Positions 21,982-28,908 of a stretch of DNA of 28,908 nt are shown here, one piece after another. A program made the position numbers and the translations under genes. The notes below the pieces were generated by a model. It was given only the letters and a program-made list of their open reading frames with translations, did not search any database and was not told the DNA's origin. The stretch lies in NCBI GenBank assembly GCA_036703315.1, contig DATNPH010000002.1:1-28908 (forward strand). Reading direction: 5' to 3'. The stretch comes from DATNPH01 sp036703315 (GTDB taxonomy: Bacteria; Cyanobacteriota; Cyanobacteriia; Cyanobacteriales; Coleofasciculaceae). Positions within the stretch are counted from its first letter, which is position 1, and each line of letters begins with the position of its first letter.

Positions 21982-24840
21982 ATGACTCAGCTTTCTCCCA
22001 AACCCGGCTCCTCTAACTCTCAAAATGGTCACATTGCCTACTCGGGTAATGCTCCAGTTGACGGTCGAATTCCTGCGAATAGTTATTCCCCTTCCCCTCC
22101 TCATCAGATACAGTCCTACCAAGGACAAAAACTAACCCAATGGTCTCAGTCAAATGAGATGGAGCACATACCCTTACCTCAAGGCTATCGTCGCCAACGA
22201 AAGTTTGGAGTGAAGTGGCTCACCGCGAGTCTGCGTGCCAAAACTCTAGTAGCAGCGATCGCCATTGGTACTATCCCAGTGTTGGGGATTGGAACATTCG
22301 CCTATTTCTCCACCGCCCAAGGGATTGAGAAGCAGAATTTTAGTTACCTAAAAACTAGTAATCAAGACTTGTTAGACAAGTTAGTGCTCTTCATGGATGA
22401 ACGCTACAGAGACATCCAAATTTATTCTTCGCTCGCCATCCTCACCGATGCCAAGGTGTCGAAAGCAACCTCTACCGCGCGAAAAAATGAACTGTTAAAT
22501 TCATATGTCAAGAGTTCCGGTATCTACGACAGTATTGCCGTTACTGACCTCAAGGGCGAGTACGTGTACAAATCGGATGCGGAGACTCTAGATAATGCAA
22601 CTGGTCTTGACTGGTTTGAGGGGGCGCTGAAAACGGATCGCCCATTCATCAGTGAGCCACGAGCATCTAAGTCCACTGGAATTTTCAGTATATTTGTCTC
22701 TGCTCCAATCAAAGAGGAGAACACTGGAAAAACAATCGCCATCATCCGTGCTCGCCTCCCTGTGGCTGCTCTGCAACAAGTGTTTCAAGTCACAGGTGAA
22801 CGGAAGCAAGACTTTTTTGCGTTCGATTCTTCTAACAAAATTTTCTCAACTACTGCAGAAAAAGCTGCTGGTCAATCGCTCGAGCAAGTATTTCCCCTGA
22901 TGGCAGCCGAGATCAAGAAATTAGGTCGTAAAGAAACCTCTATTTTCGGGCAGAACGAGGTGACTCGTATTCGATCAATTGAAGTTTTTAATCCCTCTCA
23001 ACGACTCAAGCAGCAGTATGGACTCGACTGGAGTCTGCTCGTCGCCACTAATAGAGATGCTGCTGAAGCCACCCTTCAGCAGTTGCTCTTAACTGTGTCC
23101 TTAGGTACAGGACTTGCCCTCTTATCGGTGGCTGCGATCGCGGCTTTCCTCGCTAACCGAGCCACACGCCCGATTCTGGAGGCGGCGATCGCGGTGAACC
23201 AAATTGGTCAGGGAAAACTGGATACTCGCGTGGAAGCCCAAGGGGAAGACGAACTGGGACAGTTAGGATTTAACATCAACAACATGGCCAGTCAGCTACA
23301 GACTTTCACGCAGGAACAAATTCTCTTAGCAAAAGTTGCAGGTTCTCGGACGTTTAACTTGCAGGAGCTGGAGTCAGTGTTCAACAACACACTAGAGGAC
23401 GCCCGACACATCCTCAATGTGGATCGGCTGATCATTTACCGCTTCAACCCTGACTTCAGTGGCTATATTTCCGCAGAAGCAGTAGCCAGAGGTTTGTTCC
23501 ACAGCCTGGACAACAAATTTGAAGACGCCTTGATTTCAGAGCAACTGCTCGAAAGCTACAAAAATGGTCTTGTTACTCCCATCAATAACGTCTTTGAAGA
23601 GAATCTTTACCCTCACCAGATGAGGTTAACCGAACGCCTGCAAATCGTGTCTCTTCTGGAAGCCCCAATTCTACTGCAAGGTCAGCCCTATGGCTTGCTG
23701 ATGGCTCACTACTCCGCTCCGCGCCAATGGCAATCTTCTGACATCAACTTCCTCAAGCAGCTGGCAGCTCAGTTTGGACTGTCCCTAGACCGGGTGACAC
23801 TCCTAGAAGAGACGGAACAATTAGCTCAAGAGCAGCGGCAGCTGAAAGAAGGATTGCAACAGCGTGCTTTGCAACTCCTCAAGGAAGTAGATCCGATCAG
23901 TAAAGGAGACCTCACCATCCGCGCACGAGTAACCGCCGATGAAATCGGGACAATCGCTGACGCCTACAATTCCACAGTGGCTAACTTGCGGAAAATTGTA
24001 CTCCAAGTGCAAGACGCTGCCGGTCAGGTAGCCCAAACAACCAGCTCCAATGAAGCTTCTGTTCAATCGCTATCTACAGAAGCCTTGCGCCAAGCTGAGG
24101 AAATTGCAGCCGCTCTAGAGCGGGCGCAAGAAATGGCTGAATCAGTGCGAGTGGTGGCGCTCAACGCTGAGCAAGCGGAAGTCGCTGTACGAGAAGCCGC
24201 GATGACAGTGCAAGAAGGTGATGCTGCCATGAACCGTACAGTAGACGGTATTCTGGCGATTCGGGAAACAGTAGCAGAAACCTCTAAAAAAGTCAAACAC
24301 CTTGGGGAATCGTCACAAAAGATTTCTACGGTAGTCAACCTAATTAGTACTTTTGCCGCTCAAACCAACTTGCTAGCCCTTAACGCCTCAATTGAGGCAG
24401 CTCGTGCTGGGGAAGAAGGTCGAGGTTTCGCGGTGGTTGCGGATGAAGTGCGCTCTCTGGCGCGGCAGTCGGCAGAAGCTACAAGTGAAATTGAAAAGCT
24501 AGTTGCAGCGATTCAGGCGGAAACCAATGAGGTGGTAGCAGCAATGGAAGCTGGTACCGAGCAGGTAGTCACCGGAACCAAACTCGTGGATGAAACTCGC
24601 CAAAGTCTCAACAAAATTACGGCAGCAAGTGTCCAGATTAATGACTTGGTTGAGGCGATTACTCAGGCAACAGTTGTGCAATCCCACGCTTCTGAAGCTG
24701 TGACCCGAACCATGGCGAATGTAGCGCAGATCGCCGACAAAACGTCCCAGGAAGCCAACTTCGTTTCGTCTTCGTTTGAGCAACTCCGGCAAGTTGCTCA
24801 AACACTGCAAGAGGATGTCGGTCAGTTCAAGGTTAGCTAA
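21982..24840 (+). CDS. hmpD: Methyl-accepting chemotaxis protein with Cache, HAMP and GAF domains (PilJ/HmpD type)
   Basis: This is a 952-aa transducer. After a Ser/Pro-rich cytoplasmic tail (1-60) comes membrane helix 1 (about 88-110), a periplasmic Cache-like sensor (about 112-360, IYDSIAVTDLKGEYVYKSDA, WFEGALKTDRPFISEP), helix 2 (about 367-393) and a HAMP domain (to about 445). A GAF domain (about 453-603), a second HAMP-like domain (about 633-676) and the MCP signalling hairpin follow, with tip NLLALNASIEAARAGEEGRG (near 795-815). The GAF domain lacks cysteine at the usual bilin positions (DALISEQ, PHQMR), so it is unlikely to be a phytochrome-like photoreceptor. There is no C-terminal CheR-docking pentapeptide. 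GAGG lies about nine bases before the ATG. It should control CheA through CheW. Confidence 0.92.
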   Translation: MTQLSPKPGSSNSQNGHIAYSGNAPVDGRIPANSYSPSPPHQIQSYQGQKLTQWSQSNEMEHIPLPQGYRRQRKFGVKWLTASLRAKTLVAAIAIGTIPVLGIGTFAYFSTAQGIEKQNFSYLKTSNQDLLDKLVLFMDERYRDIQIYSSLAILTDAKVSKATSTARKNELLNSYVKSSGIYDSIAVTDLKGEYVYKSDAETLDNATGLDWFEGALKTDRPFISEPRASKSTGIFSIFVSAPIKEENTGKTIAIIRARLPVAALQQVFQVTGERKQDFFAFDSSNKIFSTTAEKAAGQSLEQVFPLMAAEIKKLGRKETSIFGQNEVTRIRSIEVFNPSQRLKQQYGLDWSLLVATNRDAAEATLQQLLLTVSLGTGLALLSVAAIAAFLANRATRPILEAAIAVNQIGQGKLDTRVEAQGEDELGQLGFNINNMASQLQTFTQEQILLAKVAGSRTFNLQELESVFNNTLEDARHILNVDRLIIYRFNPDFSGYISAEAVARGLFHSLDNKFEDALISEQLLESYKNGLVTPINNVFEENLYPHQMRLTERLQIVSLLEAPILLQGQPYGLLMAHYSAPRQWQSSDINFLKQLAAQFGLSLDRVTLLEETEQLAQEQRQLKEGLQQRALQLLKEVDPISKGDLTIRARVTADEIGTIADAYNSTVANLRKIVLQVQDAAGQVAQTTSSNEASVQSLSTEALRQAEEIAAALERAQEMAESVRVVALNAEQAEVAVREAAMTVQEGDAAMNRTVDGILAIRETVAETSKKVKHLGESSQKISTVVNLISTFAAQTNLLALNASIEAARAGEEGRGFAVVADEVRSLARQSAEATSEIEKLVAAIQAETNEVVAAMEAGTEQVVTGTKLVDETRQSLNKITAASVQINDLVEAITQATVVQSHASEAVTRTMANVAQIADKTSQEANFVSSSFEQLRQVAQTLQEDVGQFKVS

Positions 24841-24865
24841 TGGCTAATGGTTAATGGCTAATTGT
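24838..24865. repeat. Heptamer repeat TAATGGC overlapping the mcp stop codon
   Basis: TAATGGC, TAATGGT, TAATGGC and TAATTGT follow in register. The first three bases are the TAA stop codon of the chemoreceptor gene. It is a member of the cyanobacterial STRR class. Confidence 0.6.
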
Positions 24866-25169
24866 TCAAAGACGTTATTAGCCCATTAGCAACTAGTGCC
24901 GCTTTCTTGGAAGTCAAGGGCGCTACTTAAGCTGGGAGGTCTTCCCGATGACTAAAAGACCATTGGTCTCCTCCCAGCCGGACTACGTCCCTCGAGAGCC
25001 AACACGCCTCAAAAGTTCCTTGAGCGTAAGGTGTTTAAGCTCTTATAAACTGATCAGTTATTTCTGCCAGAGAGCAATAGAAACTAGTAATCAGCAATTA
25101 GTAATTAGCAATTAGCAATTAGCAATTAACAATTAGTAACTAGCAACTAGCAATTAGCAATGACCAACT
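24841..25169. other. Gap between mcp and cheA with hairpin and heptamer array
   Basis: This 329-base gap has three parts. A TAATGGC heptamer repeat overlaps the mcp stop codon. A stem GCTGGGAGG/CCTCCCAGC (24931-24939 with 24970-24978) encloses the palindrome AGACCATTGGTCT. A heptamer array at 25083 closes the gap. No gene is visible. The hairpin could be an attenuator or RNA-processing site, which is inference. Confidence 0.45.
25083..25166. repeat. Twelve-unit heptamer array (ATTAGCA) abutting the cheA start
   Basis: Twelve seven-base units run without a gap. The central units are exact ATTAGCA; the outer ones vary (ACTAGTA, ATCAGCA, ATTAACA, ACTAGCA, ATGACCA). The array ends three bases before the ATG at 25170, so it occupies the place of the ribosome binding site, and no purine-rich site is present. 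The last unit carries an out-of-frame ATG (25160) that opens a six-codon frame overlapping the cheA start. Confidence 0.8.
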
Positions 25170-28100
25170 ATGGCAATTAATTCTGATATCCGCGACCAAG
25201 CTTATCAGTTTTTCATCGAAGAGGCTCCTGATCTGTTGCAGGTGATCGAAGCGGGTTTACTGACTTTGAGAGCTGAGCGCAGCACTGCTAAAGTCCACGA
25301 TTTAATGCGAGCTGCTCACTCCATTAAAGGAGGATCTGCCAGCGTCGAACTCGAAGCGATCGCTACTTTAGCTCACCGCCTAGAAAATATCTTCAAGGCT
25401 CTCTACGACGAAAAGTTAGAAATTGATACTGATTTAGAAAGCCAACTGCTGCAAGCTTATGACTGTCTTCGTCTGCCTCTCATGGAGCAGCTCATGGCAG
25501 GTTACTTTGATGCAGAGCAAGCTTTAGCCCTAGCTGACCCCCTCTTCAGCCAGATTGAGGAACGATTAGGAGATGCCCTCACCAAGGCTGATAGTTACAT
25601 CGCTAGTTCGTCTGACTTGGGAATTGATATGACCAAGTCGATTTTTGAAGTAGATGTAGGTCAGGGACTAGAGCACCTCGCCGCTGTTTTAGCCAATCCT
25701 CAAGACTATGAGGTGGTGGGAGAATTACGGGCACAAGTCGAGGTGTTTGCTGGGTTTGCTGAGTTACTTAACTTGCCAGAGTTTGGCGCGATCGCTCAAA
25801 CTACCCGAGCCGCAGTAGACGCTCAGCCTGATCGGGTACTAGAAATTATGCAGCTGGCACTGGCTGATTTTCAAGCAGTCCGACAAGCGGTGCTTGCAGG
25901 TAATACTCCTGATGCTAGCTATAGTAGTTCTCTTGAAGCAGCTGAGCTAACGCATACCTCTGAGATAAGCCCTTCTGGGGCTTTAGCCTCATTAGCTAAT
26001 CCGACAGCAAACAATACACCCCACTCAACTACTATCCCTACAGCAGAATCAATTGCTGATCTAGGGATAATCGTCGAAGAACAAGTAGCAAACAAAGAAA
26101 ACTTCATACCCTCACTTGAGGATATCTTTGGTAGTGCTATTGCAACTTTCGATTTGAATATAGATGAGCGCACTGTCTCAGTAGAAGCGTCGGAGGATAC
26201 ACAGACTACTGATGAACATGAGGCGTTAGAGGAGACTTTCAGGATTTCTCCAGAAAACGTTGTTGACAGCACAGTTATTAGCTCTGAATCAGATGCCGAT
26301 ACTGATACGCCAGACTCTGAAATTCTAGAGGTAGAATGGGTGTCCGGCGGTAAAGCTGTGACGGATGCAGCGATAGAAGAATTCTTCTCCAATGAGGAGG
26401 CTGTTACCAGCGCTGTTACCACTCCTGAGACAGAGCCTGACACCGATCAGGCTAGGGAAGAGGACACGGAGGCACAGGAACACGCAAATACGGGGAATCT
26501 AAGAGCAGCACTTTCTGCGTCCTCTTTTTCTCCAGCCTCAATCCCTAATTCCCAAGTTCCAATCACAGATACACCACAGAGCCTAGAAGAAGCAGTTCTG
26601 TCCATTGAGCAGATTTTTGACAGCCTGCCTCAGGTTCAAGACATCCCTGCATCGGTGTCTCAATCGAACCCTACAGACTCTACTGCTGCCAATTCGCCTA
26701 AGGTTTCCAAAGCAGACAGTTTAGTCCCAACACCGCCAGTTGTTGATGAACGACTCCAGATTAGCCAAGCGGCTTCGTCTAGCAATCCACGTCCCAATGA
26801 GCTCAACCAATCCGCCGCCAATATCTCTCAAACTGAAACCTCTCCTACATCTAATCTTTCGGTACGGGTTGACTCAGAACGACTGGGACGGATTAATAAT
26901 CTGGTGGGTGAGCTTGCCATCAACCGGAATGGTCTTTCTCTCCAGAATGAGCAACTACAGGACTCTGTTCGAGAACTACTGAATCGATTTGGTCGAGTTC
27001 ACAACGTTGTAGGTCAATTACAAGAGCTATTAGACCAGATGCTAGTAGCTCCAGAGCGATTCCACGATGGGAAACTTCCACGCTTAGTCGCTCAGTTAGG
27101 AGAGCTAGCAATTACCCGTGCTGATTTTGACTCGTTGGAATTGGACAGCTACGGAACCTTGCACTCGCGACTACAAGGGCTTCTCGAAGAGATGATGCAG
27201 CTTGAAGAAGCGGTGGATGATATTGGTTTATTTGCTAAAGCTACCGATCAATCGCTGGAACAACAGCGACAAATGCTGACTCAGCTGCGGGATCAGCTGA
27301 TGTGGGCTAGCATGTTGCCGCTTGGTGAAGTGCTAAACCGCTTTCCTCGGATGTTGCGGGATCTATCCACGACTTACCATAAACCTGTCAGCCTAAAACT
27401 GAGTGGGACAAGTGTGTTAGTTGACAAAGCTGTCCTGGAAAAACTCTACGATCCATTGCTGCACTTGATTCGGAATGCATTTGATCATGGTATTGAATCC
27501 CCAGAAATCAGGCGTCAACGGGGAAAACCACAGCAAGGTCAAATTGAAATTCGGGCTTACCACCAAGGAAGTCAAACTGTTATTGAAGTGAGGGATGATG
27601 GACAAGGTTTGAATCTGGAACGTATTCGTAATGTGGCGATTGGACGGGGGTTGTTGCCAGCTGAACAAGTGGCTACAGTGTCTAACACTCGTCTATTTGA
27701 ATTAATTTTTGAGCCGGGATTTTCAACCGCCAGTCGGGTTAGCGAATTGTCTGGAAGGGGAGTGGGATTGGATGTGGTGCGCTCCCAAATGCGATCGCTA
27801 AAAGGAACGCTCTCCGTAACCTCAGAGGCTGGAGTTGGCACTACTTTTACCTTACGTTTACCGTTAACGCTGACGATTGCTAAATTACTCGTCTGCTTTA
27901 TTGGCTCTCTGGCTTTAGCTGTGCCGTCCGATAGTATTGAAGAAATTGTCGTTCCCAAAGGCGAGCAAATTAAACAATCGGGGACAAAGCGATTTTTGCA
28001 CTGGCGGGGACAAATTGTTCCAGCTTATCGACTGGCTGACTTCTTGGACTATGCCTGTCCGTTGCCGCAAACTTCGCCAAGTAAAGCCTTGATTTCAGTC

Positions 28101-28865
28101 CCCTCTCCCAAGAATTGGGCTTTACCCATGTTGATTCTTCGCCAGGATCAAAACTTTTTTGCCCTGGAAATTGATCGTCTAGTTACAGAGCAAGAACTGG
28201 TTATCAAATCATTCGGAGGCGCGATCGCACCCCCAAGTTGTACCTATGGCTGTACCATCTTGGGGGATGGTAGTTTGATTCCTGTGCTTGATGTTGTTGT
28301 TCTGTTGGATCAGCTTCTAGGACAAAGTACATCAGCAACAGCAGTAAAAACTCGATTTAAGCCCCAAGATGCGATGGCAAAGTCGCTCTCTCAAGGAAAC
28401 ATCGCAACCGAACATATGTCAGGCAGCCAGACCAAGGCTACTCCCAAAATGCGTCAAGTGCCTACAGTTCTAGTTGTCGATGATGCTGTTGCTCTGCGGC
28501 GAACTCTGGCTCTTACCTTGGAAAGGGCAGGTTGTCGAGTCTTACAGGCACGGGATGGACGGGAAGCGATCGAACAGTTGCAGCAAAGTTCGTCGGTAGA
28601 TCTGGTGATTTGTGACATTGAAATGCCCAACATGAACGGCTTTGAGTTTCTAAGCTATCGTCGCCAAGAGCCTGATATCTCGAAAATTCCTGTAGCGATG
28701 CTCACTTCCCGCAGTAATGATAAGCATCGATGGCTGGCGATGCACTTAGGTGCTACCGCTTACTTCACCAAGCCTTATTTGGAACAAGAGTTTGTAGCGG
28801 CAATCAAAGAAATCATTGGTAAAAGTACAGCAGAATCCCAGCCTGCTCTCCAGCCGACTCACTAA
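25170..28865 (+). CDS. hmpE: Hybrid chemotaxis histidine kinase CheA with C-terminal receiver (PilL/HmpE type)
   Basis: This is a 1,231-aa kinase. An HPt domain (1-125) carries phospho-acceptor His50 (AAHSIKGG). A second HPt-like helical domain (about 150-245) lacks that motif. A long acidic, Ser/Thr-rich linker (about 246-560) follows. The dimerisation region (about 563-700) contains RINNLVGELAINRN. The ATPase domain (about 720-895) has N-box LIRNAFDHGIE, DDGQG and GRGVGLDVV. A CheW-like domain (about 899-1060) and a receiver with Asp1149 (VICDIEMPNMNGFEF) and TKP complete the protein. It should autophosphorylate under MCP/CheW control and pass phosphate to its own receiver and to the CheY and PatA-type proteins of the locus. 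The start ATG has no Shine-Dalgarno site because a heptamer array abuts it. Confidence 0.95.
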   Translation: MAINSDIRDQAYQFFIEEAPDLLQVIEAGLLTLRAERSTAKVHDLMRAAHSIKGGSASVELEAIATLAHRLENIFKALYDEKLEIDTDLESQLLQAYDCLRLPLMEQLMAGYFDAEQALALADPLFSQIEERLGDALTKADSYIASSSDLGIDMTKSIFEVDVGQGLEHLAAVLANPQDYEVVGELRAQVEVFAGFAELLNLPEFGAIAQTTRAAVDAQPDRVLEIMQLALADFQAVRQAVLAGNTPDASYSSSLEAAELTHTSEISPSGALASLANPTANNTPHSTTIPTAESIADLGIIVEEQVANKENFIPSLEDIFGSAIATFDLNIDERTVSVEASEDTQTTDEHEALEETFRISPENVVDSTVISSESDADTDTPDSEILEVEWVSGGKAVTDAAIEEFFSNEEAVTSAVTTPETEPDTDQAREEDTEAQEHANTGNLRAALSASSFSPASIPNSQVPITDTPQSLEEAVLSIEQIFDSLPQVQDIPASVSQSNPTDSTAANSPKVSKADSLVPTPPVVDERLQISQAASSSNPRPNELNQSAANISQTETSPTSNLSVRVDSERLGRINNLVGELAINRNGLSLQNEQLQDSVRELLNRFGRVHNVVGQLQELLDQMLVAPERFHDGKLPRLVAQLGELAITRADFDSLELDSYGTLHSRLQGLLEEMMQLEEAVDDIGLFAKATDQSLEQQRQMLTQLRDQLMWASMLPLGEVLNRFPRMLRDLSTTYHKPVSLKLSGTSVLVDKAVLEKLYDPLLHLIRNAFDHGIESPEIRRQRGKPQQGQIEIRAYHQGSQTVIEVRDDGQGLNLERIRNVAIGRGLLPAEQVATVSNTRLFELIFEPGFSTASRVSELSGRGVGLDVVRSQMRSLKGTLSVTSEAGVGTTFTLRLPLTLTIAKLLVCFIGSLALAVPSDSIEEIVVPKGEQIKQSGTKRFLHWRGQIVPAYRLADFLDYACPLPQTSPSKALISVPSPKNWALPMLILRQDQNFFALEIDRLVTEQELVIKSFGGAIAPPSCTYGCTILGDGSLIPVLDVVVLLDQLLGQSTSATAVKTRFKPQDAMAKSLSQGNIATEHMSGSQTKATPKMRQVPTVLVVDDAVALRRTLALTLERAGCRVLQARDGREAIEQLQQSSSVDLVICDIEMPNMNGFEFLSYRRQEPDISKIPVAMLTSRSNDKHRWLAMHLGATAYFTKPYLEQEFVAAIKEIIGKSTAESQPALQPTH

Positions 28866-28867
28866 AG

Positions 28868-28897
28868 TCAAAAGTTAAAAGTCAAAAGTCAAAAGAA
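28868..28897. repeat. Heptamer repeat (AGTCAAA) after cheA
   Basis: AGTCAAA, AGTTAAA, AGTCAAA and AGTCAAA run in register just after the cheA stop codon, followed by an AT-rich end of the window. This is a further STRR-type sequence with a unit different from those earlier in the locus. Confidence 0.65.
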
Positions 28898-28908
28898 ATT
28901 TTTAAATT

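Noticed and set aside
25083..25166. CRISPR-like array
   Set aside because: Units are only seven bases, contiguous and without spacers, so this is an STRR and not CRISPR.
25919..26443. 174-codon minus-strand frame in the cheA linker
   Set aside because: The Ser/Val-rich product is the antisense of the acidic linker, and the cheA frame is unbroken across it.

Overview
The window is chromosomal DNA of a filamentous, probably motile cyanobacterium. The GCGATCGC octamer (HIP1) recurs through most of it, many gaps carry cyanobacterial heptamer repeats (STRR) and palindromic repeats, and the right third is a pil/hmp-type chemotaxis locus of the kind that controls type IV pili and gliding. No tRNA, rRNA or CRISPR array was seen, and there is no phage structural module.

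Layout. 1-72: 5' end of an IS630-type transposase, cut by the window edge. 316-3367: a short-chain dehydrogenase, a metallo-beta-lactamase-fold hydrolase and a zinc alcohol/formaldehyde dehydrogenase. The first two lack HIP1 sites and look acquired. 3446-4027: a train of palindromes, a MITE-like insertion and a dsbA relic. 4127-6060 (minus): a DoxX-like membrane protein, an RskA-type anti-sigma factor and an ECF sigma factor, divergent from a peptidoglycan-binding cysteine hydrolase (6246-6968). 7207-11249 (minus): a three-gene cluster of sigma-like factor, DUF1822 protein and CHAT protease fused to a CHASE2 membrane sensor. 11695-15774: a small protein with a Cys-rich tail, a relic of a cyanobacterial N-terminal domain, a lipoprotein with two retropepsin-like domains, an intact membrane protein with the same N-terminal domain, and a holin-like small membrane protein. 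16407-17951 (minus): an XPB-like helicase. After about 1 kb of AT-rich non-coding DNA, 19007-28865 (plus) holds a PatA-type regulator, CheY, CheW, a GAF-containing MCP and a hybrid CheA.

How the genes work together. In the chemotaxis locus the MCP should sense through a Cache domain and a GAF domain that lacks the usual bilin cysteines. CheW couples it to the CheA hybrid, which phosphorylates its own receiver, the CheY and the PatA-type output protein. The two sigma modules pair a promoter-specificity factor with a membrane protein. One is a classical ECF sigma/anti-sigma pair. The other joins a sigma-like factor, a DUF1822 protein and a membrane-tethered CHAT protease.

The most interesting candidate system is that CHAT-CHASE2/DUF1822/sigma triad. 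It resembles, without CRISPR genes, the type III-E Craspase logic in which a CHAT protease cuts a protein that restrains a sigma factor. Other points of note are a MITE family (ends CTTATACC...GGTATTAG) whose terminal repeat supplies the start codon of the gene at 13803, an 18-bp palindrome shared by two promoters, and a 12-unit heptamer array ending three bases before the cheA start codon.
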